A DNA stretch of 64,000 nt from Chitinophagaceae bacterium. GTDB taxonomy: Bacteria > Bacteroidota > Bacteroidia > Chitinophagales > Chitinophagaceae. The DNA lies in contig JADJFD010000002.1 in the NCBI GenBank assembly GCA_016708765.1, positions 124,001 to 188,000 on the forward strand, given 5' to 3'. A model generated the notes under the pieces. The model did not search any database, was not told the DNA's origin, and was given only the letters and a program-made list of their open reading frames with translations. The position numbers were made by a program, and so were the translations under genes. Shown piece by piece: positions 37,899-47,065 of this stretch (position 1 is the first letter of the stretch; every line of letters begins with the position of its first letter).

Positions 37899-39255
37899 TA
37901 CTTAATACCGGAACATGAATTTCATCTGCATATCCTGCCAAACCATAATTCTTCCGTAAACAATCTTCCGGATTATTTATATGCCATTCAAATTCATCTC
38001 TGAAATGTCTGATAGCTGCAGCAACAGGCCATGCTGCAGCATCTCCCAATGGGCAAATCGTATTTCCCTCTATTTTACGTTGAATATCCCACAACAAATC
38101 AATATCACTCATTTTTCCTTTTCCGCTATCTATTTTTAATAATATTTTCTCCATCCAGCCAGTTCCTTCTCTGCAAGGCGAACATTGTCCGCAACTTTCA
38201 TGACGATAGAACCTTGCCAATGTGTAAGTATGCTTCACCACACATTGTGTATCATCTAAAACGATAAAACCACCAGAGCCCATCATAGAACCTGATGCAA
38301 AACCGCCATCTGCAAGGCTTTCATAGTTCATCATTCTTTGTTCGCCTTTGGCTGTCTTTAATAAAAGATTTGCCGGCAAAATTGGAACAGATGAACCGCC
38401 GGGAATACAAGCTTTTAATTTTCTTCCGTTTGCAATACCGCCACAATATTCATCGCTGTAAATAAATTCTTCTACAGAAATAGTCATATCAATTTCGTAC
38501 ACACCTTGCTTGTTAATATTTCCGCAAGCTGAAATTAATTTTGTTCCGGTTGATTTACCAACACCAATCTTTGCATATTCATCGCCACCTTCATTTATAA
38601 TTGGCACAACGGCCGCAATCGTTTCAACATTATTTACAACTGTTGGGCAATCCCATAAACCTTTAACCGCAGGAAAAGGAGGTTTAATTCTTGGATTACC
38701 TCTTTTACCTTCTAATGATTCGAGCAACGCCGTTTCTTCGCCACAGATATAAGCACCGGCACCACGTTGCACATAAATTTCCAAATCGTAACCTGTTCCT
38801 AAAATATTTTTACCAAGAAAGCCATTGTTCTTTGCTTCTTGAATTGCTTGCTCCAGTATATCAACGATCCAAGCATATTCACCACGGATATAAATGTAAG
38901 AACGGCTTGCACCTAATGCAAAAGAGGAAGTAATCATTCCTTCTATCAACAGATGCGGAATAAACTCCATTAAATATCTGTCCTTAAAAGTTCCGGGTTC
39001 GGATTCATCAGCATTCACCACTAGGTAACGAGGAACACCTTCCGGCTTCGCCAGAAAACTCCATTTCATTCCCGTAGGAAAACCTGCACCACCACGGCCA
39101 CGAAGTCCGCTTTTCTTTACTTCTTCCGTCACTGCATCAGGAGACATTGATTTCAATGCTTTCTCCACACTACGATAACCACCTTCACGGCGGTATACAT
39201 CATAGAGTCTGATGTTTTCAATGTGTGCTTTGTCTAATAATAATTTTCTTCCCAT
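37891..39255 (-). CDS. nuoF: NADH-quinone oxidoreductase subunit F (NADH/FMN-binding)
   Basis: A 454-residue subunit that oxidises NADH and passes electrons to FMN and cluster N3. The FMN/NADH motifs are GLRGRGGAGFPTG near residue 50 and YICGEETALLESLEG near 168; the 4Fe-4S motif is ESCGQCSPCREGTGW near 355 with a further Cys in NTICPLGD. Length is normal. It overlaps the following gene by 8 bp. Frame intact. Confidence 0.97.
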   Translation of the reverse strand: MGRKLLLDKAHIENIRLYDVYRREGGYRSVEKALKSMSPDAVTEEVKKSGLRGRGGAGFPTGMKWSFLAKPEGVPRYLVVNADESEPGTFKDRYLMEFIPHLLIEGMITSSFALGASRSYIYIRGEYAWIVDILEQAIQEAKNNGFLGKNILGTGYDLEIYVQRGAGAYICGEETALLESLEGKRGNPRIKPPFPAVKGLWDCPTVVNNVETIAAVVPIINEGGDEYAKIGVGKSTGTKLISACGNINKQGVYEIDMTISVEEFIYSDEYCGGIANGRKLKACIPGGSSVPILPANLLLKTAKGEQRMMNYESLADGGFASGSMMGSGGFIVLDDTQCVVKHTYTLARFYRHESCGQCSPCREGTGWMEKILLKIDSGKGKMSDIDLLWDIQRKIEGNTICPLGDAAAWPVAAAIRHFRDEFEWHINNPEDCLRKNYGLAGYADEIHVPVLSNE

Positions 39256-39310
39256 TAAGTTTATCTCTTTACAGAGATTGAATTATTAATTGTTAATTTC
39301 TAATTAGTAA

Positions 39311-39733
39311 TTATCGACGCACTGCCTGCCTCGCAAATAACAACCACCTTTTCCCTTTCTTCACCCATACTTCCAATACTTTTAAATGATAGACCACTGC
39401 ATTCCCCCCATTCAATGAAACCTCGTAATCACCAACAAACCTTGCATTTGCCAAATTCTCATTTATCGTTATCTGCAAACTATCTTCCTTTATACTTTTA
39501 TAACTGGTGTAACCTGTTTCCAGATTTTTTATCATTTCGCCTTTTGTTTCCACCCAACCGTTGCTATGTCCATAACTCAGTGCCTTATCTGTTTGCTGGT
39601 TGATAGAAACTGTATCCTTTTTAACCAATGCCTGATGAAACTCTTTTATCGTTGTTTTCAATTTTGCTTCATCAGTTTGCGCATTTGCAACACCCGTTAT
39701 AAAACAAAGAATTATAATAAAGAGTTTTCTCAT
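39311..39733 (-). CDS. Secreted DUF4440/SnoaL-like protein, copy 1
   Basis: From ATG 39733 (140 residues; an upstream Met at 39778 lacks a signal-peptide context). A signal peptide KLFIIILCFITGVANAQ is followed by an NTF2-like fold: IKEFHQALVKKDTVSINQQ, then ALSYGHSNGWVETKGEMI and the terminal VWVKKGKRWLLFARQAVR, as in DUF4440. Such folds bind small ligands or act as isomerases, but no active site is obvious. It forms a tandem with the next gene, between nuoE and nuoF. Confidence 0.8.
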   Translation of the reverse strand: MRKLFIIILCFITGVANAQTDEAKLKTTIKEFHQALVKKDTVSINQQTDKALSYGHSNGWVETKGEMIKNLETGYTSYKSIKEDSLQITINENLANARFVGDYEVSLNGGNAVVYHLKVLEVWVKKGKRWLLFARQAVRR

Positions 39734-39746
39734 TTTATATCTACCG

Positions 39747-40193
39747 TTATTTTTCGAGGTAAACGGGTTGACTTCCAAGTAGCTTCCATTTACCTTTTTC
39801 TTTAGCCCAAAATAACATTACCCGATACTTTTTTGACAGCTCTTTGTCAGCACCAACAGGAATCATTTCCAGGATATAAACTGACACGGCCGAGCTTTTT
39901 CCTCCGAAAACTACAGTGATATCTTCCACAGGTTTTGTATCGTATGCAATTTTACTTTCCAAAACAGTTCTTATCGAACTTGCTTTTGCTTGTATGTAAT
40001 TTTCGAAATTCCCAAACAATCCTTTTACTGAAAGAAGGTCGTTCAGCATCATACTATCCCTTGTTTCTAGAAATGCCTGATTAAACAATCGGCTTCTATC
40101 AACTATTACTTTCTCACTTTTTGAACTCTGTGCATTAGAGGAAAAAGAACCAAGTGTTAACAAAACAACTAATATGACTGTATCCTTTTTCAT
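39747..40193 (-). CDS. Secreted DUF4440/SnoaL-like protein, copy 2
   Basis: A 148-residue protein with a signal peptide (VILVVLLTLGSFSSNAQ). The mature part resembles the preceding protein in layout: LFNQAFLETRDSMMLNDLL, a central FGGKSSAVSVYILEMI strand and the ending VMLFWAKEKGKWKLLGSQPV. It starts 3 bp after the nuoE stop. The two proteins are probably paralogues from an old tandem duplication; why they sit inside the complex I cluster is unknown. Confidence 0.78.
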   Translation of the reverse strand: MKKDTVILVVLLTLGSFSSNAQSSKSEKVIVDRSRLFNQAFLETRDSMMLNDLLSVKGLFGNFENYIQAKASSIRTVLESKIAYDTKPVEDITVVFGGKSSAVSVYILEMIPVGADKELSKKYRVMLFWAKEKGKWKLLGSQPVYLEK

Positions 40194-40196
40194 TTT

Positions 40197-40691
40197 TTAT
40201 ATCATTTTTTCTTCCTTTCTACTCTCATTTATTATCGCATCTACTTTTTCTTTCGTCAAATGTTCCCTGTAATTCTTTCCCATCTGCATCATCGGTGCAT
40301 AGCCACAAGCTCCAAGGCACTCTACTGTTTTCAACGTAAACATTCCGTCTTCACTAGTTTCTCCTGGCTTTATACCCAACTTATCATAGATATATTTAAC
40401 AATATCATCACTTCCATTAATCATGCAAGGTCCAGTATGGCAAACTTCAAACATATATTTACCAACTGGTTTTAAATTGTACATGCTGTAGAACGTAGCC
40501 ACTTCATATACTTCAATTGGTTCCAATTGCAGTAGCGAAGCCACATAATCCATTGTTTCTGAACTTAACCAACCGCCAAATTCCTGCTGTGCCAAATGCA
40601 GCACAGGAATAACAGCACTCTTCTGCTTTCCTTCCGGATAAAAATTAATTATCCGTTGTACTTCTTTTATTTTATCGTCCGAAAATTTCAT
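40197..40691 (-). CDS. nuoE: NADH-quinone oxidoreductase subunit E (2Fe-2S)
   Basis: A 164-residue thioredoxin-fold subunit carrying cluster N1a. The four cysteine ligands are visible in CHTGPC (near residue 85) and CLGACGYAPMMQ (near 127). The N-terminal helical part has AVIPVLHLAQQEFGGWLS. Normal length. It lies behind a 191-bp repeat-containing spacer that separates it from nuoD. Confidence 0.96.
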   Translation of the reverse strand: MKFSDDKIKEVQRIINFYPEGKQKSAVIPVLHLAQQEFGGWLSSETMDYVASLLQLEPIEVYEVATFYSMYNLKPVGKYMFEVCHTGPCMINGSDDIVKYIYDKLGIKPGETSEDGMFTLKTVECLGACGYAPMMQMGKNYREHLTKEKVDAIINESRKEEKMI

Positions 40692-40882
40692 ATTCCCCGA
40701 CCCTTAAGGGTGTTTTTTTTATTTAATTTGTTGAATAGCGATTCTACAGTACAAGTGTGCGACGCAACCAAAGCTCAATCAGGGAACTAAAGCTGGCAAC
40801 AAAATCATATCCATCAAACCTAAGAACTATTCAATATCTGTAAGAAAACATAAACCTAAGTTCCCCTTTAGGGGACAGGGGT
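40692..40882. repeat. Spacer with dispersed palindromes between nuoD and nuoE
   Basis: Contains ACCCTTAAGGGT at 40700-40711 followed by a T-run, and TTCCCCTTTAGGGGA at 40861-40875 directly after the nuoD stop. The middle (40750-40768) carries TGCGACGCAAC, a piece of the repeat also seen near 42190-42200 in the other orientation. No coding frame. Confidence 0.7.
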
Positions 40883-42106
40883 TTATGCATCCATTTCTCC
40901 TGCAATCAAATTCAAACTACTCATTGTCATTATCGCATCACTTAGCATTGCACCTTTTGTCAATTCTTCAAATGCCTGGTAATAAATAAAACATGGCCTG
41001 CGGAAATGCAAACGATACGGAGTTCTGCCTCCATCACTAATTAAATAAAAACCTAATTCGCCATTTCCACCTTCTACCGACTGGTACACTTCACCAGCCG
41101 GAATTTCTGTTTCTCCCATTACTATTTTAAAATGGTAAATCAATGCTTCCATTTTAGTATACACATCAGCTTTCTCTGGTAAATAATATTCTGGTACATC
41201 CGCATGAAAAACATCTGCCTCCGTTCCTTTAAATTCCTGTACTTTTTGATATGCTTGTTCAATTATGCTCAAGCTTTCCCACATTTCTTTTCCTCTTACC
41301 AGCCAACGATCATAATTATCTCCAGTAGTGCCAACTGGAACATTAAATTGAAAATCTTCATAACTACTGTATGGCGAATGAATTCTTACATCATAATCAA
41401 CACCAGCTGCTCTAAGGTTTGGACCAGTAAACCCATAATTCAATGCTCTTTCTGCACTGATGGCTCCGGTATTTTTTGTTCTATCCATAAATATCCTGTT
41501 ACGCTGAAAAAGATTTTCAAACTCCTTCAACACTTTTGGATATTCCGCTAAAAACTTTTCAATCTTTTGAAAAGCGATATCATTAAAATTTCTTTCGAAG
41601 CCACCGATGCGGCCCATGTTGGTTGTCAATCTTGCACCGCAAACCTCTTCATATATTTCATAAATCAACTCACGGTATTGCATTACATATAAGAAACCAG
41701 TGTAAGCCCCTGCATCCACACCCACAATTGAATTACAAATCAAATGATCTGAAATTCTTGATAGCTCCATAATGATGACACGGAGGTAATCAACTCTTTT
41801 CGGCGTTTTTACACCCAACAACTTTTCGCAAGTCAGGTGCCAGCCCATATTATTGATTGGGGAAGAACAGTAATTTAATCTGTCCGTCAATGTAGTAATT
41901 TGGTATAACGGCCTGCGTTCTGCAATTTTTTCAAATGCCCGGTGTATGTATCCAATGGTTTGCTCGGTAGACACAATTCTTTCACCATCCAGTTCCAGGA
42001 TGTTCTGCATTACACCATGTGTGGCCGGATGTGTTGGCCCCAGGTTTAGTGTAGTGGTCGTTTTTTCAATCGAGCCTTCCGGTAATTTTATATGTTGTTC
42101 TGACAT
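40883..42106 (-). CDS. nuoD: NADH-quinone oxidoreductase subunit D
   Basis: A 407-residue subunit at the quinone-binding site, related to [NiFe] hydrogenase large subunits but without the metal. Visible: NLGPTHPATHGVMQNILELDGE near residue 22 (conserved His of the quinone site), GYIHRAFEKIAE, NRIFMDRTKNTGAIS and GEVYQSVEGGNGELGFYL near 347. Normal length for a separate NuoD (no NuoC fusion). The stop is followed at once by a palindromic repeat. Confidence 0.97.
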   Translation of the reverse strand: MSEQHIKLPEGSIEKTTTTLNLGPTHPATHGVMQNILELDGERIVSTEQTIGYIHRAFEKIAERRPLYQITTLTDRLNYCSSPINNMGWHLTCEKLLGVKTPKRVDYLRVIIMELSRISDHLICNSIVGVDAGAYTGFLYVMQYRELIYEIYEEVCGARLTTNMGRIGGFERNFNDIAFQKIEKFLAEYPKVLKEFENLFQRNRIFMDRTKNTGAISAERALNYGFTGPNLRAAGVDYDVRIHSPYSSYEDFQFNVPVGTTGDNYDRWLVRGKEMWESLSIIEQAYQKVQEFKGTEADVFHADVPEYYLPEKADVYTKMEALIYHFKIVMGETEIPAGEVYQSVEGGNGELGFYLISDGGRTPYRLHFRRPCFIYYQAFEELTKGAMLSDAIMTMSSLNLIAGEMDA

Positions 42107-42173
42107 TGCTTTGCGAGGCGAAGCCGAAGCAAACTCCTCAATTTTTAATGTTTATTATTTACCCATCTGTAGC

Positions 42174-42193
42174 ACTACTATCATCGTCTGTTG
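42174..42193. repeat. 20-bp dispersed repeat unit (second copy at 34515-34534)
   Basis: ACTACTATCATCGTCTGTTG occurs here and, identical, at 34515-34534. Adjacent sequence (GCGTCGCACTCTT) also resembles a stretch at 40750-40768 in inverse orientation. It lies in the spacer between nuoD and a small gene. Confidence 0.7.
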
Positions 42194-42220
42194 CGTCGCA
42201 CTCTTCAGGGTTCTGTAATT

Positions 42221-42427
42221 CTATTCAACTTTCTTTCTAACTTTTAAACTTTCAATAATATCAACTATTCTGAAAATAGCAGCAATTCCAAATATTATTC
42301 CACCAAACAAATCCATACCATCACCCTTTTCATTATAATCAATAAAATTAAATACTGAACCTGTTCCAAAAACAATGGCGGCGAGTATATTAAATTGAAA
42401 TTTATATTTATCTAAAAACTTGAACAT
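42221..42427 (-). CDS. Small membrane protein in the nuo cluster
   Basis: From ATG 42427 (68 residues; a TTG start at 42454 is less likely). Two hydrophobic helices are visible: FNILAAIVFGTGSVFNFI and LFGGIIFGIAAIFRIVDII, with a short charged linker EKGDGMD and a basic tail KVRKKVE. No known family. It lies between nuoC and nuoD and would be co-transcribed. Confidence 0.65.
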   Translation of the reverse strand: MFKFLDKYKFQFNILAAIVFGTGSVFNFIDYNEKGDGMDLFGGIIFGIAAIFRIVDIIESLKVRKKVE

Positions 42428-42459
42428 TTTATTTTCAATATCAATTTTAAACAAGAACT

Positions 42460-42483
42460 CTCAAACACCTCGAAGAGTTTGAG
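42460..42483. repeat. Hairpin between nuoC and the small membrane protein gene
   Basis: CTCAAAC (42460-42466) and GTTTGAG (42477-42483) form a 7-bp stem around ACCTCGAAGA, a motif often seen in Bacteroidota intergenic repeats. No long T-run follows, so termination is uncertain. Confidence 0.5.
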
Positions 42484-42487
42484 AATA

Positions 42488-42991
42488 TTACCTCCCAAAC
42501 ATTTCATCATCCTTATCAATCCTGCTCTGATCTTCCAATGGAAATTCTTTTCTCATCGGGAAGTAATCCATTTCATCCACATTTAATATTCTTTTCAACT
42601 TCGGATGTCCTACAAAGTTTACTCCGTAAAAATCATACGTTTCTCTTTCCATCCAATTAGCTGCAGAAAATAATCCTGTTGCAGTATAAATATCCGGTTG
42701 ATTAATATCTGTAAACACTTTAAATCTTATACGAACATTATCCTCCAAGTTGTGCAAATGATAAACAACTGCCAACTCCTCCCCTTTTCTGTTAGGATAA
42801 TGAACACCGCACAGATCGGTCATAAACCGAAATTTCAGTTCCTCATCATCATATAAAAAATTAAGCACTTTCAGATTCAATTCCTTTGGTGCTTGAAAAG
42901 TGAGCATACCATATGGCTCTTCAAAACCCGATAGTTGCTCAGGAAATTTTTCAGAAAGTCTTTTTTGTATTATTTCGTTCGTTAATGCCAT
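42488..42991 (-). CDS. nuoC: NADH-quinone oxidoreductase subunit C
   Basis: A 167-residue subunit of the peripheral arm. Family segments are FMTDLCGVHYPNRKGEELAVVYHLHN (start and end of the motif: FMTDLCGVHYP, VVYHLHN), the conserved AANWMERETYDFYGVNFVGH and RRI/RILNVDEMDYFPMRKEFPLED at the C-terminus. Normal length for a separate NuoC. It is followed by a small gene and nuoD. Confidence 0.95.
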   Translation of the reverse strand: MALTNEIIQKRLSEKFPEQLSGFEEPYGMLTFQAPKELNLKVLNFLYDDEELKFRFMTDLCGVHYPNRKGEELAVVYHLHNLEDNVRIRFKVFTDINQPDIYTATGLFSAANWMERETYDFYGVNFVGHPKLKRILNVDEMDYFPMRKEFPLEDQSRIDKDDEMFGR

Positions 42992-43075
42992 CTTACAAAT
43001 TCCAGCTATTAAATCCCAAATCCCAAAACATAAAAACTCAAATGGAATTTGGGATTTGCTTTTTTTTGATTTTAA

Positions 43076-43659
43076 TTATTGTATTCCGTAACTATCCATT
43101 AATGCTTTGTACTGTTCTCCATTTCTTCTTCTCAGACTTTCTTTTGCTACCAAATCCTGAATTCTCAACACACCATCAATAATCGCTTCAGGTCTTGGCG
43201 GACAACCTGGCACATATACATCGACTGGAACTACCTGATCAATTCCTTGCAGCACACTGTATGTATCAAAAATACCGCCACTGCTTGCACAAGCACCTAC
43301 GGCAATTACCCAGCGAGGTTCTGCCATTTGCAGATAAACCTGCTTTACAACTGGTCCCATTTTTTTGGCAATTGTTCCCATTACCATCAGCAAATCACAC
43401 TGACGGGGAGAAAATCCAACCCTTTCGGCTCCAAAACGACCCAAATCGTAATGCGAACCCATGGTTGCCATAAATTCGATGCCACAGCAAGAGGTTGCAA
43501 AGGCAGCGGCCAAATAGAATTCTTTCTTGCTAAACCAATCCCATCATTAAGTTTGGTAGCAAAAAAGCCTTCGCCCATGCTGCCTTCGGGCATATCAGCC
43601 ATGCTGATATCTGCTTCCAGCGGTTTATTTATTAAGTTATATGATACAGGACGAGCCAT
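43076..43659 (-). CDS. nuoB: NADH-quinone oxidoreductase subunit B (one frameshift)
   Basis: About 194 residues after joining two frames. The first frame (from 43659) gives MARPVSYNLINKPLEADI and KLNDGIGLARKNSIWPLP, then runs out of frame. The second carries FATSCCGIEFMAT, FSPRQCDLLMVMGTI, VIAVGACASSGG and VYVPGCPPRPEA, with the four Cys ligands of cluster N2, the last cluster before quinone. One C is missing near 43503-43505 (CTGCC-TTTG). Otherwise normal in length and motifs. Confidence 0.95.
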
Positions 43660-43768
43660 AGTTAATTAGTTAATTGGATAATTGGATAATTTGCTAATGT
43701 GATAATTAAATAACAAAACATCCGGTTCTGAGTTCATTAGCAAATCGGCTAATTGGCACATTTTCAAA
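43660..43768. repeat. 8-bp phased AATT spacer between nuoA and nuoB
   Basis: AATT starts at 43664, 43672, 43680 and 43688, then AATG at 43696 and AATT at 43704. A second block has AATC 43743, AATT 43751, CATT 43759 and AATC 43767. All steps are 8 bp. The spacer upstream of nuoK shows the same period. Confidence 0.7.
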
Positions 43769-44164
43769 TCAATCTTCCCACTTTAATGCACCTTTCTTCA
43801 ATATATATACAAACCCACAAAGGAAAAAACTTACAAACATCAAAACTGCCCAAAAGCCATCCCAGCCCAACCCTTTAAAATTAACTGCGTAGGGATAGAA
43901 GAAAATAACTTCCACATCAAATAGCACAAATAAAATAGCCGTAAGGAAGTATTTAATAGCAATCGGCTGTCGGGCATCACCATGAGATTCGATACCACTA
44001 CTGAAATTCTGTAGCTTATCCGAAGTCTTTCTTTTGGGCCCAAGCATATGGGTCGCAAACATTAAAAAAGCCACTAATCCTACAGCAATTAACACCTGAA
44101 TTCCTATCGGCAGGTAAGAACTGGCATCAGAAGTAGTAATACTAGTTTGTAATAAACGAATCAT
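43769..44164 (-). CDS. nuoA: NADH-quinone oxidoreductase subunit A
   Basis: From ATG 44164 (131 residues); the frame extends to 44221, but the extra 19 residues are not family-like and lack an appropriate start context. Three membrane helices are visible, with LPIGIQVLIAVGLVAFLMFA, the conserved loop KNFSSGIES-type segment (LQNFSSGIESHGDARQP) and FLTAILFVLFDVEVIFFYP with its conserved acidic residues. First gene of the nuo cluster. Spacer to nuoB is 109 bp. Confidence 0.95.
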   Translation of the reverse strand: MIRLLQTSITTSDASSYLPIGIQVLIAVGLVAFLMFATHMLGPKRKTSDKLQNFSSGIESHGDARQPIAIKYFLTAILFVLFDVEVIFFYPYAVNFKGLGWDGFWAVLMFVSFFLCGFVYILKKGALKWED

Positions 44165-44291
44165 AGGTTCTATTCTATCGGCAAAAATAAGGTTACCGCA
44201 TGAAAATACCTTACGAAGCATGGGAAAAGAAAGAAACAGTTACCGCAAAATCAATGAATTAGCCAATAGCAATTATCCTACAGTAAAAATG

Positions 44292-44324
44292 AAAAATCCC
44301 TCACTAAGTATAGCAAGGGATTTT
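44292..44324 (-). terminator. Rho-independent terminator after the TPR gene
   Basis: On the minus strand AAAATCCCT and AGGGATTTTT pair around a 14-base loop and are followed by CATTTTTAC. It lies 45 bp after the TPR-protein stop and upstream of nuoA, so it separates the two operons. Confidence 0.7.
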
Positions 44325-44368
44325 CGTTGTAAAAGAAGAAAACCTAGTTTATAATAAATTTAATACTG

Positions 44369-46087
44369 TTACGGTCGTTTGGATCCTGGTTTAGGTGCCG
44401 CTGCTTTCTCAGAAGAAGGCTTAGAGGCTGGCATTTTTTCAATCTGATCAATATAGCTCTGTATTGTAGAAGCATTGGCCGGATCTACTGCTAACCATTT
44501 ACGGAAAAATTCTAATGATTTATCTCTGTCTTTAGCTGCATTAATATAATAAGCCGCTAAAAACCTTACAGAATTCAGGTATTGCTTTTTGAATTTAACT
44601 GTATCTCTTAAAGTAAATTCATACAATTTGTTTGCCGAAGGAAACCCAATACTATCTTGCTTTACTTTCCGTGTGGTGTCTGTTGCGATAGCCACAGCAC
44701 TATTATAAGCCCACTCATAACCATATATTTCAGCTGGAAATTTTTCAATCATTACAAGTGCTACTTCTCTTGCTTTATCATAATCTGGCTTAAAGTAATG
44801 AGCAATTGTTAAGTCAAAATAGTCATTGATTATAGGCTCCGTCCTCATTGCAATTACTTTTTGAATCATTTTGGCTTCATAATCCCTATCCTTTACATCT
44901 TTAAAATACGTGGCTCCCTTTTTCAAAAAATCAAGTTTAGCATCGAGTGTTGTGTCAACTATAGTTCCTTCAATGTATGCATCATAAACTTCCTGAGAGC
45001 TTACATTTAATTTCCCCAACACCGAAGCTTTTATTTCATAATCATTTAAGTTTTTAGGATCATCTGGATTTTTCTTTGCAAAGAATAAATCACTGTATTT
45101 TCTTGCTTTTTGAAAATCACCATTCTGCAAAGCAGCATCTGCCATCAACCGATATACTTTAGGTTTTGTAAGATCACCTAATGCTGCAATAATTGATTCT
45201 CCTTTAGTAATGGCACAGTTAAAATCTTTTCTTGCCCAGCAAAGCTGTGCATATAAATATTCGTCGCTAATATCTGTATCTGGCTTTTTACTTTCAATAT
45301 ATTTTACTAATTCCTCTTCTGCTCCTGTGTAATTTTGTCTCAAAAATTTGTAGTAAAAAAGTTCATAATAGCCAACTGAAAACTTTGGATCTCTTGTAAC
45401 AGCATCCGTAAGATATTTTAAAACAAAACTCCAGTTTTTTTGCGATTCAAATATTTTTGCAAGTTGTAAATAAGCTGGTCCGTAATTAGCATCTATTTCT
45501 AAGGCCTTATTGAAATTCTTAAACGCATCGCCACCGCCTTCGCCTTTTCCCTCTTTTCTTTGAGCTCTACCTAATTGAACCCAGATATCTGGGTTTTTTC
45601 CTTTGTCTGTTGCCATATTCAACTTTTCAATAGCATACTTAAAATCACCGGATTTTGCATCAACGTTTGCTCTTCCAACGGCAAGCAACATTTCTGGATC
45701 GAAGCCCTTTTTTGTTTTCGTCATTTCCAGAGCTGATTCAAACTTTTGCCTGGCTTCTGTAGTTCTGTTTTCCAATAGATCCACATGGCCCATACCAATT
45801 ATTAATAAAGGATGATTAGAATTATTTTGCAAGGCTTTTTGGTATAGCTCTTTTGCAGATTTTACTCTTGAGCTGGCAATTTCATCTATTTCCAGATAGG
45901 ATTGACCCAACCAATAACTAGCATCAGCATTATTTGGATTTACTTCTAACATTTTCTTTAAAAGACTGACTGCACTTTCCGCCCTACCCGCATTCAGGTG
46001 GTTTATGCCATCCTGAACAGATTGTGCTTTTACACTGCTTACCAAAAGTAAACAGGCGGCTAAAAATGTAACTGTGGTTTTCTTCAT
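44369..46087 (-). CDS. Secreted tetratricopeptide-repeat protein
   Basis: A 572-residue protein with a signal peptide (TVTFLAACLLLVSSVKAQ) and TPR units through most of its length, e.g. GINHLNAGRAESAVSLLKKM (residues 28-47), ADASYWLGQSYLEID, PLLIIGMGHVDLLENRT and GPAYLQLAKIFESQKNWS. The C-terminus ends with a Lys/Pro/Ser-rich tail (KPSSEKAAAPKPGSKRP). A protein-interaction scaffold, probably periplasmic. It follows the PstS-like lipoprotein by 50 bp and is likely in one operon with tonB2. Confidence 0.88.
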   Translation of the reverse strand: MKKTTVTFLAACLLLVSSVKAQSVQDGINHLNAGRAESAVSLLKKMLEVNPNNADASYWLGQSYLEIDEIASSRVKSAKELYQKALQNNSNHPLLIIGMGHVDLLENRTTEARQKFESALEMTKTKKGFDPEMLLAVGRANVDAKSGDFKYAIEKLNMATDKGKNPDIWVQLGRAQRKEGKGEGGGDAFKNFNKALEIDANYGPAYLQLAKIFESQKNWSFVLKYLTDAVTRDPKFSVGYYELFYYKFLRQNYTGAEEELVKYIESKKPDTDISDEYLYAQLCWARKDFNCAITKGESIIAALGDLTKPKVYRLMADAALQNGDFQKARKYSDLFFAKKNPDDPKNLNDYEIKASVLGKLNVSSQEVYDAYIEGTIVDTTLDAKLDFLKKGATYFKDVKDRDYEAKMIQKVIAMRTEPIINDYFDLTIAHYFKPDYDKAREVALVMIEKFPAEIYGYEWAYNSAVAIATDTTRKVKQDSIGFPSANKLYEFTLRDTVKFKKQYLNSVRFLAAYYINAAKDRDKSLEFFRKWLAVDPANASTIQSYIDQIEKMPASKPSSEKAAAPKPGSKRP

Positions 46088-46136
46088 GTTCTTCTTCTTT
46101 TAATTAATGTTTGTAAATATAACTAACTCTGATTTT

Positions 46137-47065
46137 TTATTCATTTAATCTGACCGGCCTTATTCCCAGATTTTTTTGTGCCGGTGCTAAGTATGCTCTT
46201 TTAAAAATTATCTGTCCAATCTCTCCACTTATAAAATTGGCAAACCCTGTTCCCAATCCTCTATGACTCTCTTTTAATATATAAATCAAATCCCGTACCA
46301 TTGGATACCTTTTTAAGTAAATGTTTGCCTGATAAGCCTTTACATATGATCCTGGTATATCAGTACTTTCAATATTAGCAACTTTAACTTTTTCAAAAAA
46401 CTTAATTGCGATTCATCTTCCGGATTTCCAATCCAACTTACTCCAATAAAACCTATCACTCCCGGATTTTTCGCAACATACTCAATAACACCTTCACTAC
46501 TTCTGGCTGCCATTGCTTCTGGCGTTAATGAATCACCTCTTAATACTGAATCGATGATAAAACGTACTGTACTGGTTGCTTTTACACCGTCAAATACAGG
46601 GATTAAGCCATTTTTTAACTTCCCCGTAAGAATATCTTTAATATCCTTCATAGTGTACATTGTATCAGTTGATGAAGGATGAACAATAACAGCAATGCCA
46701 TCTCTTGCAACCACCATACTTTTTGGACCTACACTTAAGGAATCAATTATTAACTCTCTTTCATCATCAGAATATTTACGGGTTACTATAATCATCCGGA
46801 TGCTATCGTTTAAAAGATCATTTAAACATTCTGCTTCTGGCTTATAATCAACATTGATCTTTGTGTCACGGTTATTCGACTCATAGACTTTTACCAGTTC
46901 ATCAACAATTGGTTTAAATGTTTCATCTGCACTCACATTTATTTTTCCCCGATATTCAGTATCCGGTAATTCATTCTCTTTTTCTTTATATGACTTGCAG
47001 CTGACAATTATCATTGCAATTATAAAAATGTAAAAGAACTTATATCGGATTGTACGAATCTCCAT
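46137..47065 (-). CDS. PstS-like substrate-binding lipoprotein (one frameshift)
   Basis: About 309 residues after repair. Signal peptide and lipobox (FIIAMIIVSC, Cys23) are followed by a PstS/PBP-like-2 domain: INVSADETFKPIVDELVKVY near 41-60, AVIVHPSSTDTMYTMKDIKDIL, and EGVIEYVAKNPGVIGFIGVSW. The frame stops early at 46340; adding one T to the T6 run near 46395-46400 yields FFEKVKVANIESTDIPG and GLGTGFANFISGEIGQIIFK, ending at 46137. Family members bind phosphate, but in Bacteroidota a TonB-linked PstS-like lipoprotein is common without pst transport genes. Its ATG overlaps the preceding stop (TAATG). Confidence 0.87.
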
